From positions 62,001-126,000 of the forward strand of contig CAWENB010000001.1 in NCBI GenBank assembly GCA_963810525.1: a DNA stretch of 64,000 bases, in the 5' to 3' direction. Under the pieces are notes generated by a model, which made no database searches, was not told where the DNA came from, and saw only the letters and a list, made by a program, of their open reading frames with translations. The position numbers and the translations under genes are program-made. Of this stretch, positions 52,010 through 60,885 are shown piece by piece (the first letter of the stretch is position 1; each line of letters opens with the position of its first letter). The stretch comes from JAICLK01 sp963810525 (GTDB lineage: Bacteria > Patescibacteriota > Saccharimonadia > Saccharimonadales > UBA4665).

Positions 52010-52789
52010 TTACTCAAGTTGCTGGCGAAAACCGGCTTCGGTCAACGCCAAAGTCGGATTAGCAAGCAGGTAATCGTGGGCTGCCTCTTTGCCCGCTACC
52101 ATGCGTCTTTGAACCCCTTTGCGCTCTGCCCGCTCTACGGTATCCTGTGGCGGCAGAGGGCCGTACTCGTCATGCGCCATGGAGACATAGGTGGTTGGTA
52201 TGTCCTGGATGTGCCGTACGGTCCCCATGATTGCGAGTGTCGACATTGAAGCTATTGTTCGTAACATGGAGACGGTAAAGATAGGGTGAAATACAACTTC
52301 TTCGCTTTTCAGGAGTCGGCTTAAGGCGGACTTGAACTCTGGCCCGGATTGCGTCTGCCGTCGGGAATTAGACAAAGTCAACTGTCGGTAAAACGTTGTA
52401 GTGAAGTGCGATAGCGGTTGCGGTTCAAATCCTGCAATAGACATGACCGATCGCATGCCCCTCAATCTATGTCCGCTTAGCGCTAAAGCGCCGGCTCCGT
52501 GCACCAGCACGTGAGCGCGTTCGGCCATATGTTCAAGTAGCCCGTCGTCGTATCGAAGTGCGTCGTGGAACGTCGTGCCGTAGACTTTATCTACATCGAA
52601 ATCATTTCGTATGGATTTAAGTACGGGCAGGAGTATGTCGTTTGACGTGGCCAGATCGCCGATAACCAGTACGCGCTTCGAAGGCTGGTTGACTCCACCG
52701 CCTTCGAATAACTCTTCGAGGTCCAGGGTTGAAATGGTGCCATCGGGTGTGGTGACTTCTCGAGGGCGCGTTAATACTGCTGTGCTCAT
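52010..52789 (-). CDS. Alpha/beta-hydrolase-like protein lacking the nucleophile
   Basis: The predicted protein has 259 residues. An N-terminal linker precedes RVLVIGDLATSNDILLPVLKSI. The segment RAHVLVHGAGALALSGHRLRGM sits where alpha/beta hydrolases have the G-x-S-x-G nucleophile elbow, but the central residue is not Ser. A late YVSMAHDEYGPLPP and HDYLLANP could supply the acid and His positions. I rate the fold assignment as weak. There is no signal peptide. A minus-strand TATAAT (52820-52815) and an AAGAGAAG ribosome site precede the ATG. It is divergent from the aminopeptidase gene. Confidence 0.45.
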   Translation of the reverse strand: MSTAVLTRPREVTTPDGTISTLDLEELFEGGGVNQPSKRVLVIGDLATSNDILLPVLKSIRNDFDVDKVYGTTFHDALRYDDGLLEHMAERAHVLVHGAGALALSGHRLRGMRSVMSIAGFEPQPLSHFTTTFYRQLTLSNSRRQTQSGPEFKSALSRLLKSEEVVFHPIFTVSMLRTIASMSTLAIMGTVRHIQDIPTTYVSMAHDEYGPLPPQDTVERAERKGVQRRMVAGKEAAHDYLLANPTLALTEAGFRQQLE

Positions 52790-52908
52790 ATCTTCTCTTG
52801 AGGTTGCTCTGACAATTATACTCGTCCGTATTACCCGAATAAATTATCCGGCCGACATATCGGAACGTGCGCGAAACGCGAGTTTGTTATACTGTAAGCA
52901 CTGAACTT

Positions 52909-54144
52909 ATGAGTGAGCTATTTACAAGTGAATTTTTCCGCGGCAATCGCGAGCGGCTGCGGCAGTTGTTTACCGGTAGGGCGCCGATCGTGCTGACCGC
53001 CAACGGATTGGTACAGAAGGGCAACGACGAGGCCTTCCCGTTCCATCAGGACCGGAGCTTCTGGTATCTGACCGGCATCGACGAGCCGGATATTATACTG
53101 GTGATTGACCGGCATAAGGAATTTTTGATCGTACCCGGCCGAGAGGAAGTACGCGAGGCATTTGACGGCGCAGTCGATTTTGACGAATTGTCGCGCCGCT
53201 CCGGTATTGGCACGGTGCTGGGCGAGAAAGACGGCTGGCGTTTGCTCGGTAACCGGGTTAGAAAATTCAAACATGTGGCAACTTTGGCAGCCCCTCCGAA
53301 GTATATCGATTTCTGGGGTATGTATACTAATCCCGCCCGGGCCGAGCTGATCCGTAAACTCAAAGAAATCAATGGAGACCTCGAGCTGCTCGATCTACGG
53401 ACGCATTTGGCGCGCATGCGGATGGTCAAGCAGGAGCCGGAGCTCGCAGCCATCCAAAAGGCCGCTGACATCACCGTAGATACGCTGAAGGAGGTTTTTC
53501 GCCCGACGCACCTTGCTAAGTATGCGTATGAATACGAAATCGAGGCCGATATAACCCGCGGGTTCAGACGTCGAGGTGCGCTCGGGCATTGTTTTTCGCC
53601 AATTGTCGCCGGCGGGAAACGTGCGTGTACCATGCATAATATTACCAACAGCGGACAGCTTGCGAGTGACGAGCTATTGCTGATTGACATTGGTGCTGAT
53701 TTTGACCATTACGCCTCGGACGTCGCGCGAACGGTAACGCTTGGTGGTCGTGTGTCACGCCGCCAGCAAGCAGTTTATGAGGCAGTGCTCGAAGCTCAGG
53801 CGTTCGCCTTTTCGTTGCTCAAGCCCGGCACGCTTATGCGTACCTACGAGCAGCAAATGGAGACTTTCGTCGGGGAGAAGCTGCGAGAACTGAATCTTTT
53901 AAAAACCATCGAACGAGAATCGGTCCGCAAATTTTTCCCGCATGCCACATCGCACTTTCTTGGCCTTGACGCCCACGACACTGGTGATTACGAACACCCG
54001 CTGGAGCCGGGAGTAACGCTGGCGGTCGAACCGGGAATTTATATTCCTGACGAAGGCATTGGAGTACGTATCGAAGACGACGTGCTCATAACGCCAGAAG
54101 GTATCAAAGTACTCACGGATCGCTTGCCGCGAGGCTTAAGCTAA
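52909..54144 (+). CDS. pepP: Xaa-Pro aminopeptidase (M24B)
   Basis: The predicted protein has 411 residues. The N-terminal creatinase-like domain has NGLVQKGNDEAFPFHQDRSFWYLTGI, typical of aminopeptidase P. The pita-bread domain has all metal ligands: Asp in LLLIDIGADFDHYASDVARTV (two Asp), His in HATSHFLGLDAHDTG, Glu in LAVEPGIYIPDEG and Glu in GVRIEDDVLI. It removes the N-terminal residue before proline in peptides using two Mn. TATACT (52888-52893) lies 15 nt before ATG 52909. It heads an operon with the next three genes, including a peptide-binding protein, which fits peptide uptake and use. Confidence 0.93.
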   Translation: MSELFTSEFFRGNRERLRQLFTGRAPIVLTANGLVQKGNDEAFPFHQDRSFWYLTGIDEPDIILVIDRHKEFLIVPGREEVREAFDGAVDFDELSRRSGIGTVLGEKDGWRLLGNRVRKFKHVATLAAPPKYIDFWGMYTNPARAELIRKLKEINGDLELLDLRTHLARMRMVKQEPELAAIQKAADITVDTLKEVFRPTHLAKYAYEYEIEADITRGFRRRGALGHCFSPIVAGGKRACTMHNITNSGQLASDELLLIDIGADFDHYASDVARTVTLGGRVSRRQQAVYEAVLEAQAFAFSLLKPGTLMRTYEQQMETFVGEKLRELNLLKTIERESVRKFFPHATSHFLGLDAHDTGDYEHPLEPGVTLAVEPGIYIPDEGIGVRIEDDVLITPEGIKVLTDRLPRGLS

Positions 54145-54161
54145 ATTACAATGTTAGTCAA

Positions 54162-54533
54162 ATGAACAAACCATTGAGCAGGTTTTTAGTGCGCTGGTTG
54201 GTCTGTAGCCTCGGGCTTTGGATTGCCGCCGGATTGATCGGATCAGATATCACCTACAATAGCGAACTGCGCGTTATCATTATCGCCGGCTTGGTGCTTG
54301 CTGTCATTAACGCCATCATCAGGCCGGTACTTATTATCCTGAGTTTGCCTGCAATTTTGCTGAGCCTCGGCTTGTTTATGATAATCATCAACGGCTTTAC
54401 CGTATTTCTGGCCAGTAAGCTCTATACGCCGCTCCATGTAACCGACTTTTGGGCGGCAATGCTTGCAGGGATTGTCATCGGGCTGGTAAACTATCTGGTA
54501 AGTGCGATATTGGAAGTAAGGAAAGAAACCTAA
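54162..54533 (+). CDS. Four-helix membrane protein, phage-holin superfamily IV type
   Basis: The predicted protein has 123 residues with four membrane segments. Landmarks of the family are LRVIIIAGLVLAVINAIIRPVL, ILSLPAILLSLGLFMIIING and AGIVIGLVNYLVSAIL. These small proteins are widespread and are usually not real holins; their role is unknown. It lies 17 nt after pepP and directly abuts secG. Confidence 0.85.
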   Translation: MNKPLSRFLVRWLVCSLGLWIAAGLIGSDITYNSELRVIIIAGLVLAVINAIIRPVLIILSLPAILLSLGLFMIIINGFTVFLASKLYTPLHVTDFWAAMLAGIVIGLVNYLVSAILEVRKET

Positions 54534-54752
54534 ATGCATTTGAGTATCTATAATTACATCACGATTGCGTCGACACTATTGTTGGTGCTCCTCATTTTAG
54601 TGCAAACGCGGGGCGCATCGCTCGGCGCCGGTCTCGGAAGTGCGGGCGAGATTAACACGGTTCGCCGCGGCACGGAAAAAACGATTTTTCAGCTTACTAT
54701 CATTATGATCATCGTATTTGCCGCATCGCTGATTTTGTCAGTAACCGGCTAA
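54534..54752 (+). CDS. secG: Protein translocase subunit SecG
   Basis: The predicted protein has 72 residues with two membrane helices and the conserved loop LVQTRGASLGAGLGS before RRGTEKTIFQLTIIM. It assists SecYE in protein export. The ATG follows immediately after the upstream stop codon (TAAATG), and the next gene starts 6 nt after its stop. Confidence 0.9.
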   Translation: MHLSIYNYITIASTLLLVLLILVQTRGASLGAGLGSAGEINTVRRGTEKTIFQLTIIMIIVFAASLILSVTG

Positions 54753-54758
54753 AGTTCT

Positions 54759-56546
54759 ATGCAATTTCGGCAACTTAGGCATCGGTTCCGACGCAACTTT
54801 CGACGGCGCCGTCGGCAAGTTGTGGGAATCGGTTCGGAAGCGGAACGCCAGTTTGAGCAGAATCTCATCCGCCGTTTCGGGCATTTATCGCTTGTCAAAC
54901 GATTCGTAGCTGGTTGGCTGACGGCAATTATATTGCTCGGCGTCGGAGTAGCTTTGCAGACACAGGCGCTCAGCGGTTATTATCAGACACTGCAACCCGT
55001 ACCTGGCGGTATCTACAACGAGGGAATTTTAGGCGACTACACTAACGCTAATCCCGTGTACGCCTCGGGCGAAGCAAATATCGCTATATCACGGCTGATT
55101 TTTGCCGGTTTGCTGCAGTATAACAATAAAAACCAACTTATCGGAAATTTGGCGAGCGACTGGAGTGTTGACCCGACTGGAGAAATCTATACCGTACATT
55201 TGCGTCCAAACCTGAAATGGCAGGACGGCCGGCCACTGACCGCGAATGATGTCGTTTTTACCTACCAGGTTATGCAAAATCCGGATGCGCAGTCGCCGTT
55301 TTATGCCAGCTGGCAGGGCGTGACCGTTACCGCACCTGATAGCCGGACGGTTGAATTTACGCTGCCGAATCCGCTCAGTTCGTTTCCGTACTCATTGACA
55401 ACCGGAATTATCCCGAAGCACATACTCGGCAATGTAGCGATGGACCAGATGCGCTCGTTAGCGTTTAATACCACGCATCCGATCGGCGCCGGTCCGTTTG
55501 CGCTGCAAAACTTGCAGGTCAGCGGCGACACGCCAGAAACGCAGCAGCAAGAAATTGAACTCAGGCCATTTATCAATTATCATGGCGGCACGCCGAAGCT
55601 GGCAAGTTTTATTGTGCACACCTATGGCAACCAGAACGACATGGTAAGTAGTTTTAAACATCAAACCATTAATGCCATGGCAGGGTTAAGCTCACTGCCT
55701 ACCGGCTTACAAAACGATTCATCTATCCACCAGTACAGTATTCCGCTGACCGCCGCAACTATGGTATTTTTCAAAACATCCGATGGTGTGCTGACAGATA
55801 CCAAAGTCCGCCAGGCACTGGTGGCCGGTGCAAACACGGCTGCTATAATGCAAAAACTCGGCTATAAAACAAAACCCGTCAATGAACCGTTACTCGAGGG
55901 CCAGCTTGGTTATAGCCTTGACCATCGGCAGTCATCATACAATCCATCGGCAGCCATGCAAGAGCTCGAAGCCGATGGGTGGATACTCGGAGCCGACGGC
56001 ATCCGTTATAAAAACGGGCAGCCGCTTACGTTTGGTCTCTATACGCCCAGTGACAGCGCATATGCCCAGACGGCGCTCCAGCTGAGCCGGCAATGGCGTG
56101 CCATCGGTGCCAAAGTGCAGGTCTACTTGCAGGATCAAACGCAGTTCCAGGCCACCTTGGCTTTTCATAATTACGATGCGCTTTTGTATAGTATTGCCAT
56201 CGGCGTTGATCCGGATGTGTTCGTCTACTGGGATAGTTCACAGGCGGACGTGCGCTCGCCGACGCGGCTTAATTTTTCGGAATATAAATCACCGGCTGCC
56301 GATGCTGCGCTGGAAGCCGGCCGTACCCGCACCGGCGATGCTCTTCGTGCCATTAAGTATGAGCCGTTCCTGCAGGCCTGGCAGCAGGACGCACCGGCGC
56401 TTGGCCTTTATCAGCCACGTTTTCTGTACATTACGCGCGGTCCGGTATATAACCTTGACGAGCAGACTATCAATACCGAAGGCGGCCGATTTAACAATGT
56501 ACAGAACTGGATGATAAATGAAGCTCCCGAGACCGATAAAAGTTAG
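54759..56546 (+). CDS. Membrane-anchored oligopeptide-binding protein (ABC SBP family 5)
   Basis: The predicted protein has 595 residues. The N-terminal 45 residues are strikingly Arg-rich and cytoplasmic (RRNFRRRRRQVVG), followed by one membrane helix at about 52-70. It is thus anchored by a helix rather than a lipid. The binding domain has ANIAISRLIFAGLLQYN, the family signature NLKWQDGRPLTANDVVFTYQ, and later VRQALVAGANTAAI. The late part (RDQ/QDQTQF, YDALLYSIAIGVDPDVFVYW) fits peptide or solute binding. No permease or ATPase gene is adjacent, so it either uses a transporter encoded elsewhere or acts as a chaperone. The operon with pepP suggests peptide use. Confidence 0.88.
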   Translation: MQFRQLRHRFRRNFRRRRRQVVGIGSEAERQFEQNLIRRFGHLSLVKRFVAGWLTAIILLGVGVALQTQALSGYYQTLQPVPGGIYNEGILGDYTNANPVYASGEANIAISRLIFAGLLQYNNKNQLIGNLASDWSVDPTGEIYTVHLRPNLKWQDGRPLTANDVVFTYQVMQNPDAQSPFYASWQGVTVTAPDSRTVEFTLPNPLSSFPYSLTTGIIPKHILGNVAMDQMRSLAFNTTHPIGAGPFALQNLQVSGDTPETQQQEIELRPFINYHGGTPKLASFIVHTYGNQNDMVSSFKHQTINAMAGLSSLPTGLQNDSSIHQYSIPLTAATMVFFKTSDGVLTDTKVRQALVAGANTAAIMQKLGYKTKPVNEPLLEGQLGYSLDHRQSSYNPSAAMQELEADGWILGADGIRYKNGQPLTFGLYTPSDSAYAQTALQLSRQWRAIGAKVQVYLQDQTQFQATLAFHNYDALLYSIAIGVDPDVFVYWDSSQADVRSPTRLNFSEYKSPAADAALEAGRTRTGDALRAIKYEPFLQAWQQDAPALGLYQPRFLYITRGPVYNLDEQTINTEGGRFNNVQNWMINEAPETDKS

Positions 56547-56654
56547 CGTTGCCGCGCACGGGCGCTTTAAGGTACAATAACCTTGAATTTTAAGCGAGAC
56601 GGAAACGTTTTTTGTACTTAGTCTACGTCTGAAGGTTTTAAAATTCCATGGTCT

Positions 56655-56741
56655 GCCGCGGTGGTGAAATTGGTATACACGCTAGTTTCAGGTACTAGTG
56701 GGGGCAACCCCGTGGAGGTTCAAGTCCTCTCCGCGGCACCA
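56655..56741 (+). tRNA. tRNA-Leu (anticodon CAG)
   Basis: The 7-bp acceptor GCCGCGG pairs with CCGCGGC, and the D arm has GTGAAATTGGTATACAC. The anticodon stem is CTAGT/ACTAG with loop TTCAGGT, giving anticodon CAG for CUG codons. A long variable arm (GGGGCAACCCC) shows a class II tRNA, the T arm is GAGGTTCAAGTCCTC, and CCA is encoded at 56739-56741. Confidence 0.95.
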
Positions 56742-56765
56742 AGAGTACGAATTTCCAAATTCAGT

Positions 56766-56793
56766 AAAACACCCCTGTAAAATGGGGTGTTTT
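56766..56793 (+). terminator. Intrinsic terminator of the tRNA
   Basis: AAAACACCCC (56766-56775) pairs with GGGGTGTTTT (56784-56793), 25 nt after the tRNA. Confidence 0.8.
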
Positions 56794-56893
56794 AGTTTGG
56801 TTATTCTTGGGCATATAGAAAAGCTTAATACGAACATCATGTGCAAAGAGTGTTATAGTTATCTTGAAACCTAACACGTGCAGGATTTACCTC

Positions 56894-57430
56894 TTGAAAT
56901 ACTACGTCATCCTTTCTTACCCAAAGCTCTCTGAAAGCGATTACAAATGGATACAGGGCATTAGACGAGTCAATGACTCTCTGTTCGACGCAGTTGAGCC
57001 CCACTTCACGCTTGTTTTTCCTTTCACGACGGAAGACCTTGCTGTGGGGGATTTGATTCGTCATGTCGAGGCAAAAGTTCAGGGCTCGAATGTCGTACAT
57101 TTCACCTTTGTCGAAGCAAAAACGGAGCAAAACCACTTTCCGGCCTATTCTCAAACTCATCTGGTAGTCTCCAAAGGTGCGGATGAAATAACACAACTTC
57201 ATGATCTGTTGTACGCGGACGCGGGCGTACTTACTAGCCAACTTCGGAGCGACATACCGTACGTACCGCACGTCACCGTTGCGAATCAAGCCGACCAAAT
57301 CGTCACGCAAAAACTGTCCGAGACCATAAACCGCGAAGGAATCGCGATAAACGGCCTCATTGATACTGTGACGGTAGGTATGTTTGATGGCAAAAAAGTT
57401 GCCAACCTTAAGGCGTTTGCTCTACATTAG
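56894..57430 (+). CDS. 2H phosphoesterase (2'-5' RNA ligase-like)
   Basis: The predicted protein has 178 residues. Two H-x-T motifs define the family: PHFTLVFPF and VPHVTVAN. Between them is a beta-alpha fold with HFTFVEAKTE and THLVVSKG. Such proteins cut cyclic phosphodiesters or 2'-5' RNA bonds; the cellular substrate is unclear. I chose TTG 56894, which has AGGA 8 nt upstream and begins the first strand (KYYVILSYP). TTG 56864 in the same frame would add ten residues. Confidence 0.75.
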   Translation: MKYYVILSYPKLSESDYKWIQGIRRVNDSLFDAVEPHFTLVFPFTTEDLAVGDLIRHVEAKVQGSNVVHFTFVEAKTEQNHFPAYSQTHLVVSKGADEITQLHDLLYADAGVLTSQLRSDIPYVPHVTVANQADQIVTQKLSETINREGIAINGLIDTVTVGMFDGKKVANLKAFALH

Positions 57431-57505
57431 GCCGACTTCATTCACCATCAAACAGTTTAAGAATTCACTGTCGTCATAGAGGCGAGAAAGTAATGTATTA
57501 TTCAT
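57422..57505 (-). pseudogene. Truncated copy of the 60124 protein (N-terminal 27 codons)
   Basis: The frame begins MNNTLLSRLYDDSEFLNCLM and ends after 27 codons. The intact paralogue at 60885 begins MNSLLSCRPYDNSSFYKVL. GGGGAGGAAGAA precedes the ATG, as in the other copy. It overlaps the end of the 2H phosphoesterase gene, which may have cut it. Confidence 0.5.
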
Positions 57506-57629
57506 CTTCTTCCTCCCCGTCACTGTCTGTATACGGATTTACAACGTTAACTTCTTCCAGTCCGGCTAGAGTTCTATAATCGTACTTTATGCTGCACCAT
57601 GAAAAGTTTATAAAGTGTAAGTATTCCAC
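57498..57629 (-). CDS. Small ORF with acidic tail, paralogue of 60878-60988
   Basis: The frame from GTG 57629 has 43 codons and contains SIKYDYRTLAGLEEV and a tail DGEEEDE. The stop overlaps the ATG of the next frame (GATGAATAA). A second copy near 60900 reads SIKNDHRTLVGLKNI with tail GEEEDNE. Differences between the copies are mainly synonymous or conservative, so this is probably coding. The start is doubtful, since GTG lies inside a terminator hairpin of the other strand. Confidence 0.4.
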   Translation of the reverse strand: MEYLHFINFSWCSIKYDYRTLAGLEEVNVVNPYTDSDGEEEDE

Positions 57630-57652
57630 TTGGAATACTTTTTCTATTTTTG
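57619..57652 (+). terminator. Intrinsic terminator
   Basis: AAGTATTCC (57619-57627), loop ACTT, GGAATACTT (57632-57640), then a T-rich tail. It ends plus-strand transcription after the 2H phosphoesterase gene. Confidence 0.75.
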
Positions 57653-57727
57653 AGATCACATTTCCGTTGTACGGGTTCCAGCCCTCTTCGGCTGGAGTTG
57701 AAAGATAGCCTAAGGTAGAATTTTGAA

Positions 57728-58405
57728 ATGCATGTACTTATCACTGGTGGCAACAAAGGTATTGGACTTGAAACGACTGAACTCTTTAAAAGTGCAGGGT
57801 GGCAGGTTACTGTTATTGCACGCCAAGCTAGCGAATTACAGATTGATTGTGCAAAGTACGACATTGATCTGACCGACATTGCTACACTAAAAAAGCTGCC
57901 ATTTCTTGTAGGTGGGATTGATGTACTTGTGAATAATGCGGCAGTCGTAAATGTCGAAACTTTTGATTCGTATGATATGGTTGCAAAGTAAACGATAATT
58001 AAGCTTAATCTTGAAGCACCTATAGAGCTAATGACCGTGTTCGCCGCAGCCCTTAGGGAGCGCAGCGGCCGCATTATTAACATCGGTTCTATCGCCGTTG
58101 AGATCGGCCACCCCGATGTCTGGTATGGCGCTACTAAGGCGGGCCTCATGAATGCCACGAAGTCGTTCGCAAGACACTAGGGTCCTGACGTTTCGGTCAA
58201 TGCTATTGCTCCCGGCACAGTCGATACCGACATATTGCAAAATCTTCCCGCCGATCGTGTTGACACGTTGAAGAAAAATACTGCTATGGGTCGAATCGCA
58301 GAAGCTGAAGAAGTGGCACGGTTGATTTTTTGGCTTGCAGCCAGTGCCCCGAAACAAATTACCGGATCAATAATCAATATCAACGGCGGTGCCTGTCTCA
58401 GCTAG
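57728..58405 (+). pseudogene. SDR-family oxidoreductase with two in-frame stop codons
   Basis: One uninterrupted frame of 225 codons encodes a short-chain dehydrogenase. It has MHVLITGGNKGIGLETTELF (nucleotide-binding TGxxxGIG), VLVNNAAVVN (NNAG position), IINIGSIAVE with the catalytic Ser region, and WYGATKAGL with Tyr-x-x-x-Lys. VNAIAPGTVDT and ITGSIININGG follow, with the usual length. TAA (57989-57991) and TAG (58178-58180) interrupt it. No frameshift is needed, unlike uvrA and uvrC. The second stop sits where relatives have a residue before GPDVSVN. It is a gene inactivated by point mutation. Confidence 0.8.
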
Positions 58406-58762
58406 GTACTAAGAGACCAATTCATGCAGCTTTTTGTACATCAGACGTAGGATTGGCTTAAAAACGGTTCCCGACAGGCCGATGTATTGCACCCTTCGAT
58501 GACCCGATTATCATCATAGATGCTACGCGACGCGATGTTATCCTTTTCTGCGTCGATTACGCTGTTTAAATCGGAGAATAAGTTATATGGATAGCATTGA
58601 TTCTAGAACAGTCCCGTGTAACGGTTTTTAGATATCACATGCTTGCTCGCACGTCTTATTTATGCTGTGATAATTACAATCCACTTTTATTATGTTATGC
58701 TATTGCGCTATTATGCCTTTCGTCCCTTATATATTAAATTAATCAATCTAAAGGTTATAAAA
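58406..58762. other. Intergenic region without recognised gene
   Basis: The sequence becomes AT-rich toward the next gene. I see no conserved reading frame or strong hairpin. TATTAT-like and TATAAT-like stretches after 58690 may include the sedolisin promoter. Confidence 0.4.
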
Positions 58763-59911
58763 ATGCCAAAAGCACAAATTGCTGGCTTGGCCCATTTACG
58801 TGGACTGACGGCCATCATGTTATCTCTGGTTCTATTCACTTTCTCGTGCAGCAGTGCGTTCGCCGCCAAACAACCAAATTTAAAAAGCTTCACTGGCCAT
58901 TCCCCGTTTCACATTAAGGCTCATTCGCTTAGAGGTCCGGTTGGGTTAAGCCCCAGTGTCATAAAATCGATATACGGACTCAATAATGCTGGTAATGGAA
59001 GCGGTACGATCGCGATTATCGATGCATACGACAGCCCTAACGTAGCATCCGACCTTAACAAGTTCAGCGCTCAATTCAATTTACCTAAGTGCAATACCGC
59101 CAATCCATGCTTCGAAGAGCACCAAATGGCGTCCGGCATTCAGGCGAACAGCGGCTGGGAACTCGAGACTTCACTCGATACTGAGTGGGCGCACGCGATA
59201 GCGCCAGGAGCCAAAATCCTGTTGGTTGAAGCGCCTTCAGCAAGTTATACAGACTTACTGAACGCTATTGACTATGCACGTAACCGTTCAGATGTCGTTG
59301 CAGTATCGATGAGTTGGGGTGGCGGTGAATTCTCGAATGAATCATCGTTCGACAGTTATTTCACCAGCGCTTACGGCGCACAGTTCTTCGCTGCGTCAGG
59401 TGACAATGGCAATGGAGCAGAGTGGCCGGCCGTCTCGCCTAATGTCATAGGTGTTGGCGGTACCACGCTCAACCTGTCAAGACGCAATACGCTCTTGTCT
59501 GAAACCGCCTGGAGCGGAAGCGGCGGCGGCCTCAGTCAGTACGAATCTCAGCCGAGTTTCCAGACTTCGTACGGACTTACCTACCAATCCAGGGCCGTTC
59601 CGGACGTATCGTATGACGCTGATCCGAATAGCGGCGTCGCGGTTTACGATTCTTACTCATACGAAGGGCAAAGTGGCTGGTTCCAGGTCGGCGGTACGAG
59701 TGCAGGTACGCCCCAATGGGCTGCAATACAAGCGCTCGGGAAAAACGTATCAAGTAGTAAGCTTTACGCTGATTCTAGACTGAGCAATAGTTCATCTTTC
59801 TTACGTGACATAACCAACGGCACTAATGGTAGCTGCGGTGCACTCTGTACTGCTACTACTGGTTACGATACCGTTACCGGTCTCGGTAGCCCTGTTACCG
59901 CCAAGTTCTAG
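58763..59911 (+). CDS. Secreted sedolisin-type (S53) serine-carboxyl peptidase
   Basis: The predicted protein has 382 residues. The signal peptide runs to SAFAA (about 35). Catalytic residues are E135 and D139 in WELETSLD, the oxyanion Asp in ASGDNG (about 214), and S313 in GGTSAGTPQWAA. IAIIDAYDSP and VSMSWGGGEF also fit. There is little propeptide, so it may be a shortened form. S53 enzymes are active at acidic pH. AAAGG lies 9 nt before ATG 58763; the longer in-frame reading from 58643 would give an untypical double hydrophobic start. It may digest host or environmental protein together with the G1 peptidase. Confidence 0.85.
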   Translation: MPKAQIAGLAHLRGLTAIMLSLVLFTFSCSSAFAAKQPNLKSFTGHSPFHIKAHSLRGPVGLSPSVIKSIYGLNNAGNGSGTIAIIDAYDSPNVASDLNKFSAQFNLPKCNTANPCFEEHQMASGIQANSGWELETSLDTEWAHAIAPGAKILLVEAPSASYTDLLNAIDYARNRSDVVAVSMSWGGGEFSNESSFDSYFTSAYGAQFFAASGDNGNGAEWPAVSPNVIGVGGTTLNLSRRNTLLSETAWSGSGGGLSQYESQPSFQTSYGLTYQSRAVPDVSYDADPNSGVAVYDSYSYEGQSGWFQVGGTSAGTPQWAAIQALGKNVSSSKLYADSRLSNSSSFLRDITNGTNGSCGALCTATTGYDTVTGLGSPVTAKF

Positions 59912-59948
59912 TTTCGTTTGTTCGTCTCAAAACTACAAACACACATCT

Positions 59949-60143
59949 TTAATATGCGGGGTTTAGACAAGAGAAAACAGCGCAAGGGACAGGAGACGGA
60001 CGAAATGGTTGCATGTTCGACGAGGACGGCCGCGGTTCACCGAATGGTGCTCCGTTGCCGCCCCCGTGCCCGATAGCAGTACCCCCTGTTGCTATCAATA
60101 TACTATGGTTTAGTCTTCTCAATTTATCGGTAACCGACGACAT
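59949..60143 (-). CDS. Possible small protein overlapping 60124
   Basis: A 64-codon frame starts with ATG 60143 inside the last 20 nt of the upstream gene, as coupled genes do. It reads MSSVTDKLRRLNHSILIATG and ends with a Pro/Ser-rich, Cys-containing part. A GATAGCA/TGCTATC hairpin lies within (60072-60096). No similarity is recognised, and it may be chance. Confidence 0.3.
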   Translation of the reverse strand: MSSVTDKLRRLNHSILIATGGTAIGHGGGNGAPFGEPRPSSSNMQPFRPSPVPCAVFSCLNPAY

Positions 60144-60885
60144 CTATCACCGTTCCAGGCATACTGAGCTGACGCGCACTACCGTCCGCAATTGGGCGTG
60201 CAGAGTTTGGTCTAAATATAGTTACTGGATTACCTTTTTGAATCACAACTCGTTGTGTTAAGCTGTCGTCTCCTGCCAGATCTACTTCATCTAGGTATCG
60301 GTACTTTATGAGACCACTGGGTTGTTGGAGGGAGGGTATATATTCTCCTGGTTCTCCCGGGCCCGAGTCATCCGGGTCGGCAAAAGGCAATTCTTCACCT
60401 GACCGATAGTTGTCGGGGGTTCGCATGACTGCGCAAAAGAGTGGATCTTTTTGGCCCGGCACTTCGCGTCTCCACATTACTACCTTAACGCCCTTTCCCG
60501 GGTCATCGGATAATTCCCATAATGGAACACAGCCGTCAGTATATGTTAATTCTTGAGTAAGGTTTGGTACGAGACTGATGTCGTATGGAATTGCGAGATC
60601 ATGGGAGACGTGCTCGCCCCTGAAAGCTGGAGATGTGCTACTTTGCGCAATCACCCTAGCCGTAAGTGAGCCAATGTCCAGGCCTGTCGCCCCCAAATTG
60701 TTGTCGTGTTGTACATTTTCTTGACTCATGTTCATATATTGGCATACAGCTTGACGTCGAGCAACGTCTTCAAGCCAGAATCTGAAACCTGCCCCACTAA
60801 TGCCGAGCGCGCCCTTTAAGGCTTTCTCGAGCACTTTATAAAAGCTGCTGTTATCGTATGGGCGACAAGAAAGTAGACTATTCAT
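60124..60885 (-). CDS. Hypothetical protein of a duplicated two-gene module
   Basis: The predicted protein has 253 residues and no recognised family. It is soluble and acidic, with a Pro/Asp/Gly-rich middle (FADPDDSGPGEPGEYIPS) and several Trp and Cys. GGAGGAAG lies right before ATG 60885, and this ATG overlaps the stop of the small upstream frame (AATGAATAG). A truncated copy of both elements lies at 57422-57629. Being reduced to an N-terminal fragment elsewhere suggests a mobile or dispensable gene. Confidence 0.55.
   Translation of the reverse strand: MNSLLSCRPYDNSSFYKVLEKALKGALGISGAGFRFWLEDVARRQAVCQYMNMSQENVQHDNNLGATGLDIGSLTARVIAQSSTSPAFRGEHVSHDLAIPYDISLVPNLTQELTYTDGCVPLWELSDDPGKGVKVVMWRREVPGQKDPLFCAVMRTPDNYRSGEELPFADPDDSGPGEPGEYIPSLQQPSGLIKYRYLDEVDLAGDDSLTQRVVIQKGNPVTIFRPNSARPIADGSARQLSMPGTVIDVVGYR

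Noticed and set aside
54162..54533. A phage lysis holin, implying prophage
   Set aside because: The family is widespread in non-phage operons, and no phage structural, lysin or integrase genes surround it.
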